Of a DNA stretch of 64,000 nucleotides, positions 62,977 to 64,000 are shown piece after piece. This stretch comes from Neorhizobium lilium. Lineage in GTDB: Bacteria > Pseudomonadota > Alphaproteobacteria > Rhizobiales > Rhizobiaceae. The translations under genes and the position numbers were made by a program. Each line of letters starts with the position of its first letter. Position 1 is the stretch's first letter. The notes under the pieces are model-generated. The model saw only the letters and a list, made by a program, of their open reading frames with translations, was not told the DNA's origin and did not search any database. Location of the stretch: the NCBI RefSeq assembly GCF_004053875.1, contig NZ_SBIP01000004.1:1-64000 (forward strand). The letters run 5' to 3'.

Positions 62977-64000
62977 GCCTTGTCCTCCCTCGCCCGCCCG
63001 GCAGACGCATGCTCGATCGTGTAGAAGCCGACATCGATCCGGCCTTCTTCGAAACCGGCCTCGCAATAGGCAAGGTAATAGTTCCAGAGGCGGTGGAACC
63101 GCTCGTCGAAACCAAGCGCCGCGACCCGATCCCAGTTTGCGTTGAAGCGAGCCCTCCATTCAGCCAGGGTCAGAGCATAGGACTTGCCGAAGTGCTCGAT
63201 CTCCACAAGCCTCAGGCCGGATTGCTCAACCTTTGCCTTCAACGCCGCATCAGACGGAAGAAAGCCGCCGGGGAAGATGTATTTTTGGATAAAGTCGGCC
63301 TTGCACCGGTAGCGGTCGAAGTGCTGCTTGTTGATCGAGATGATTTGCAGAACGGCCCGGCCTTCCGCCTTCATGCTGCGCTTTAGGGCGGCGAAGTAAT
63401 CTGGCCAATAGCGCTCGCCGACGGCTTCGAACATCTCGATCGACACGATCCGGTCGAAAGTGCCCTCGATATCGCGATAATCCCGCAGTTCGAGCGAAAC
63501 GTGTTCGTTGAGCCCGCTTCGCAGCACAAGGTCTTTCGCCCATGCCAATTGGGACGGCGACAGCGTGATTCCCGTGACTTTAGCCCCGGCCCTGCCGGCC
63601 AGATCGACCGCCAGCGCTCCCCAGCCACAGCCGATCTCTAGCACGCTTGTGCCCGACGAGAGATCGAGCTTTTCCCTTATGCGGTCGAGCTTCCTCTGCT
63701 GCGCCGCTTCCAGCGTCGGTGCATCTTCGTCATACAGCGCCGAAGAATACAGCATGCTCGGATCGAGCCAGGCTGCGTAGAATTCATTGCCGAGATCGTA
63801 GTGAGCCTCGATGTTTCTGCGGCTGCCGCGCCGGGTGTTGGCATTCAGGTGATGCCGCAGGCGATTGGCGAGCCGGATGACAGCGTTTCCCTGCGCTGCT
63901 CCGGACAGAGCCTCGATATTTCGGGCTGCGAATTTCAGGAGCGACGTCAGATCGGGCGTCGTCCAGTCCTGTTCGATATAGCCTTCCGCAAAACCGATAT
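62973..64000 (-). CDS. cfa: Cyclopropane-fatty-acyl-phospholipid synthase, 5' end cut by window edge
   Basis: SAM-dependent enzyme that cyclopropanates unsaturated membrane acyl chains, protecting against acid and oxidative stress. The frame is open to base 64000, giving about 342 residues of the C-terminal part: NIEAHYDLGNEFYAAWLDPS, SAM site VLEIGCGWGALAVDLA, EMFEAVGERYWPDYF and KYIFPGGFLPSD. The start lies outside the window. It is coupled to DUF2177 by an ATGA overlap. In related bacteria a flavin protein and DUF1365 protein precede cfa; they would be beyond the right edge. Confidence 0.95.
   Translation of the reverse strand, partial: IGFAEGYIEQDWTTPDLTSLLKFAARNIEALSGAAQGNAVIRLANRLRHHLNANTRRGSRRNIEAHYDLGNEFYAAWLDPSMLYSSALYDEDAPTLEAAQQRKLDRIREKLDLSSGTSVLEIGCGWGALAVDLAGRAGAKVTGITLSPSQLAWAKDLVLRSGLNEHVSLELRDYRDIEGTFDRIVSIEMFEAVGERYWPDYFAALKRSMKAEGRAVLQIISINKQHFDRYRCKADFIQKYIFPGGFLPSDAALKAKVEQSGLRLVEIEHFGKSYALTLAEWRARFNANWDRVAALGFDERFHRLWNYYLAYCEAGFEEGRIDVGFYTIEHASAGRAREDKA

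Noticed and set aside
59956..64000. Genomic island inserted at tRNA-Lys
   Set aside because: No integrase, and I saw no second copy of the tRNA 3' end in the window; only the neighbouring gene is odd. Kept as a weaker finding.

Overview
This is a chromosomal stretch of a GC-rich alphaproteobacterium, most probably Rhizobiaceae (Rhizobium/Agrobacterium group). Evidence is the gene content: an Agp2-type bacteriophytochrome with an HWE kinase, phosphatidylcholine synthase (pcs), PAS_5, DUF1883 and BTLCP genes, a run of scaffold protein/folE/hisI/patatin genes, and trpD-trpC-moaC-moeA. I see no insertion sequence, phage, plasmid gene, rRNA or CRISPR array. Most of the window is ordinary core genome; accessory traits are small and scattered.

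Layout. 1-1.1 kb: 3' truncated chemotaxis receptor. 1.3-1.5 kb: tRNA-Ser(UGA) with a visible promoter. 1.6-8.4 kb: small protein, DUF72 protein, then a tightly packed operon of a PpiD-like foldase, trpD, trpC, moaC and moeA with overlapping start/stop codons. 8.5-12.3 kb: photolyase, then two divergent citrate-synthase-family genes, one fused to a helix-turn-helix, with two 14-bp palindromes between them. 12.3-15.4 kb: pyrG, secG, tpiA. 15.6-21.3 kb: secreted hydrolase, parE, bacteriophytochrome. 21.6-27.8 kb: AI-2E family permease, DUF2336 protein, flavin reductase/nitroreductase pair, secreted beta-rich protein, acyltransferase. 27.9-33.7 kb: thrS, yidD, Fe-S scaffold, folE, hisI, patatin, CBS protein. 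33.8-41.6 kb: rhomboid, PAS_5, PilZ, BTLCP protease, outer membrane beta-barrel, semialdehyde dehydrogenase and several very small genes. 41.6-51 kb: rarA, HtrA protease, LprI-like protein, DUF433/DUF5615 toxin-antitoxin pair, ilvD, glmS, glmU. 51-55.7 kb: BMP-type nucleoside ABC transporter. 55.9-60 kb: pcs, FAD monooxygenase, AEC permease, CcdA-like protein, tRNA-Lys(UUU). 60-64 kb: odd glycosyltransferase-like protein, anti-sigma factor, DUF2177 protein and a truncated cyclopropane fatty acid synthase.

How it works together. Several blocks are coherent: tryptophan plus molybdopterin synthesis in one transcript; glmU-glmS for UDP-GlcNAc; ATPase, two permeases and a binding protein as one importer; cfa with DUF2177 and an anti-sigma factor, a grouping typical of membrane/photo-oxidative stress regulons.

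Best leads: (1) the HTH-citrate synthase and its palindromic intergenic region; (2) a 38-codon gene at 41085-41201 with a good Shine-Dalgarno and its own terminator; (3) an EcfG-type general-stress promoter driving a 71-residue protein at 40.6 kb; (4) a glycosyltransferase-like protein with an inserted FAMeT-like domain beside tRNA-Lys and a 12-bp-period repeat; (5) a short membrane peptide at 44.4 kb. Family names were assigned by eye from motifs; no database search was possible.
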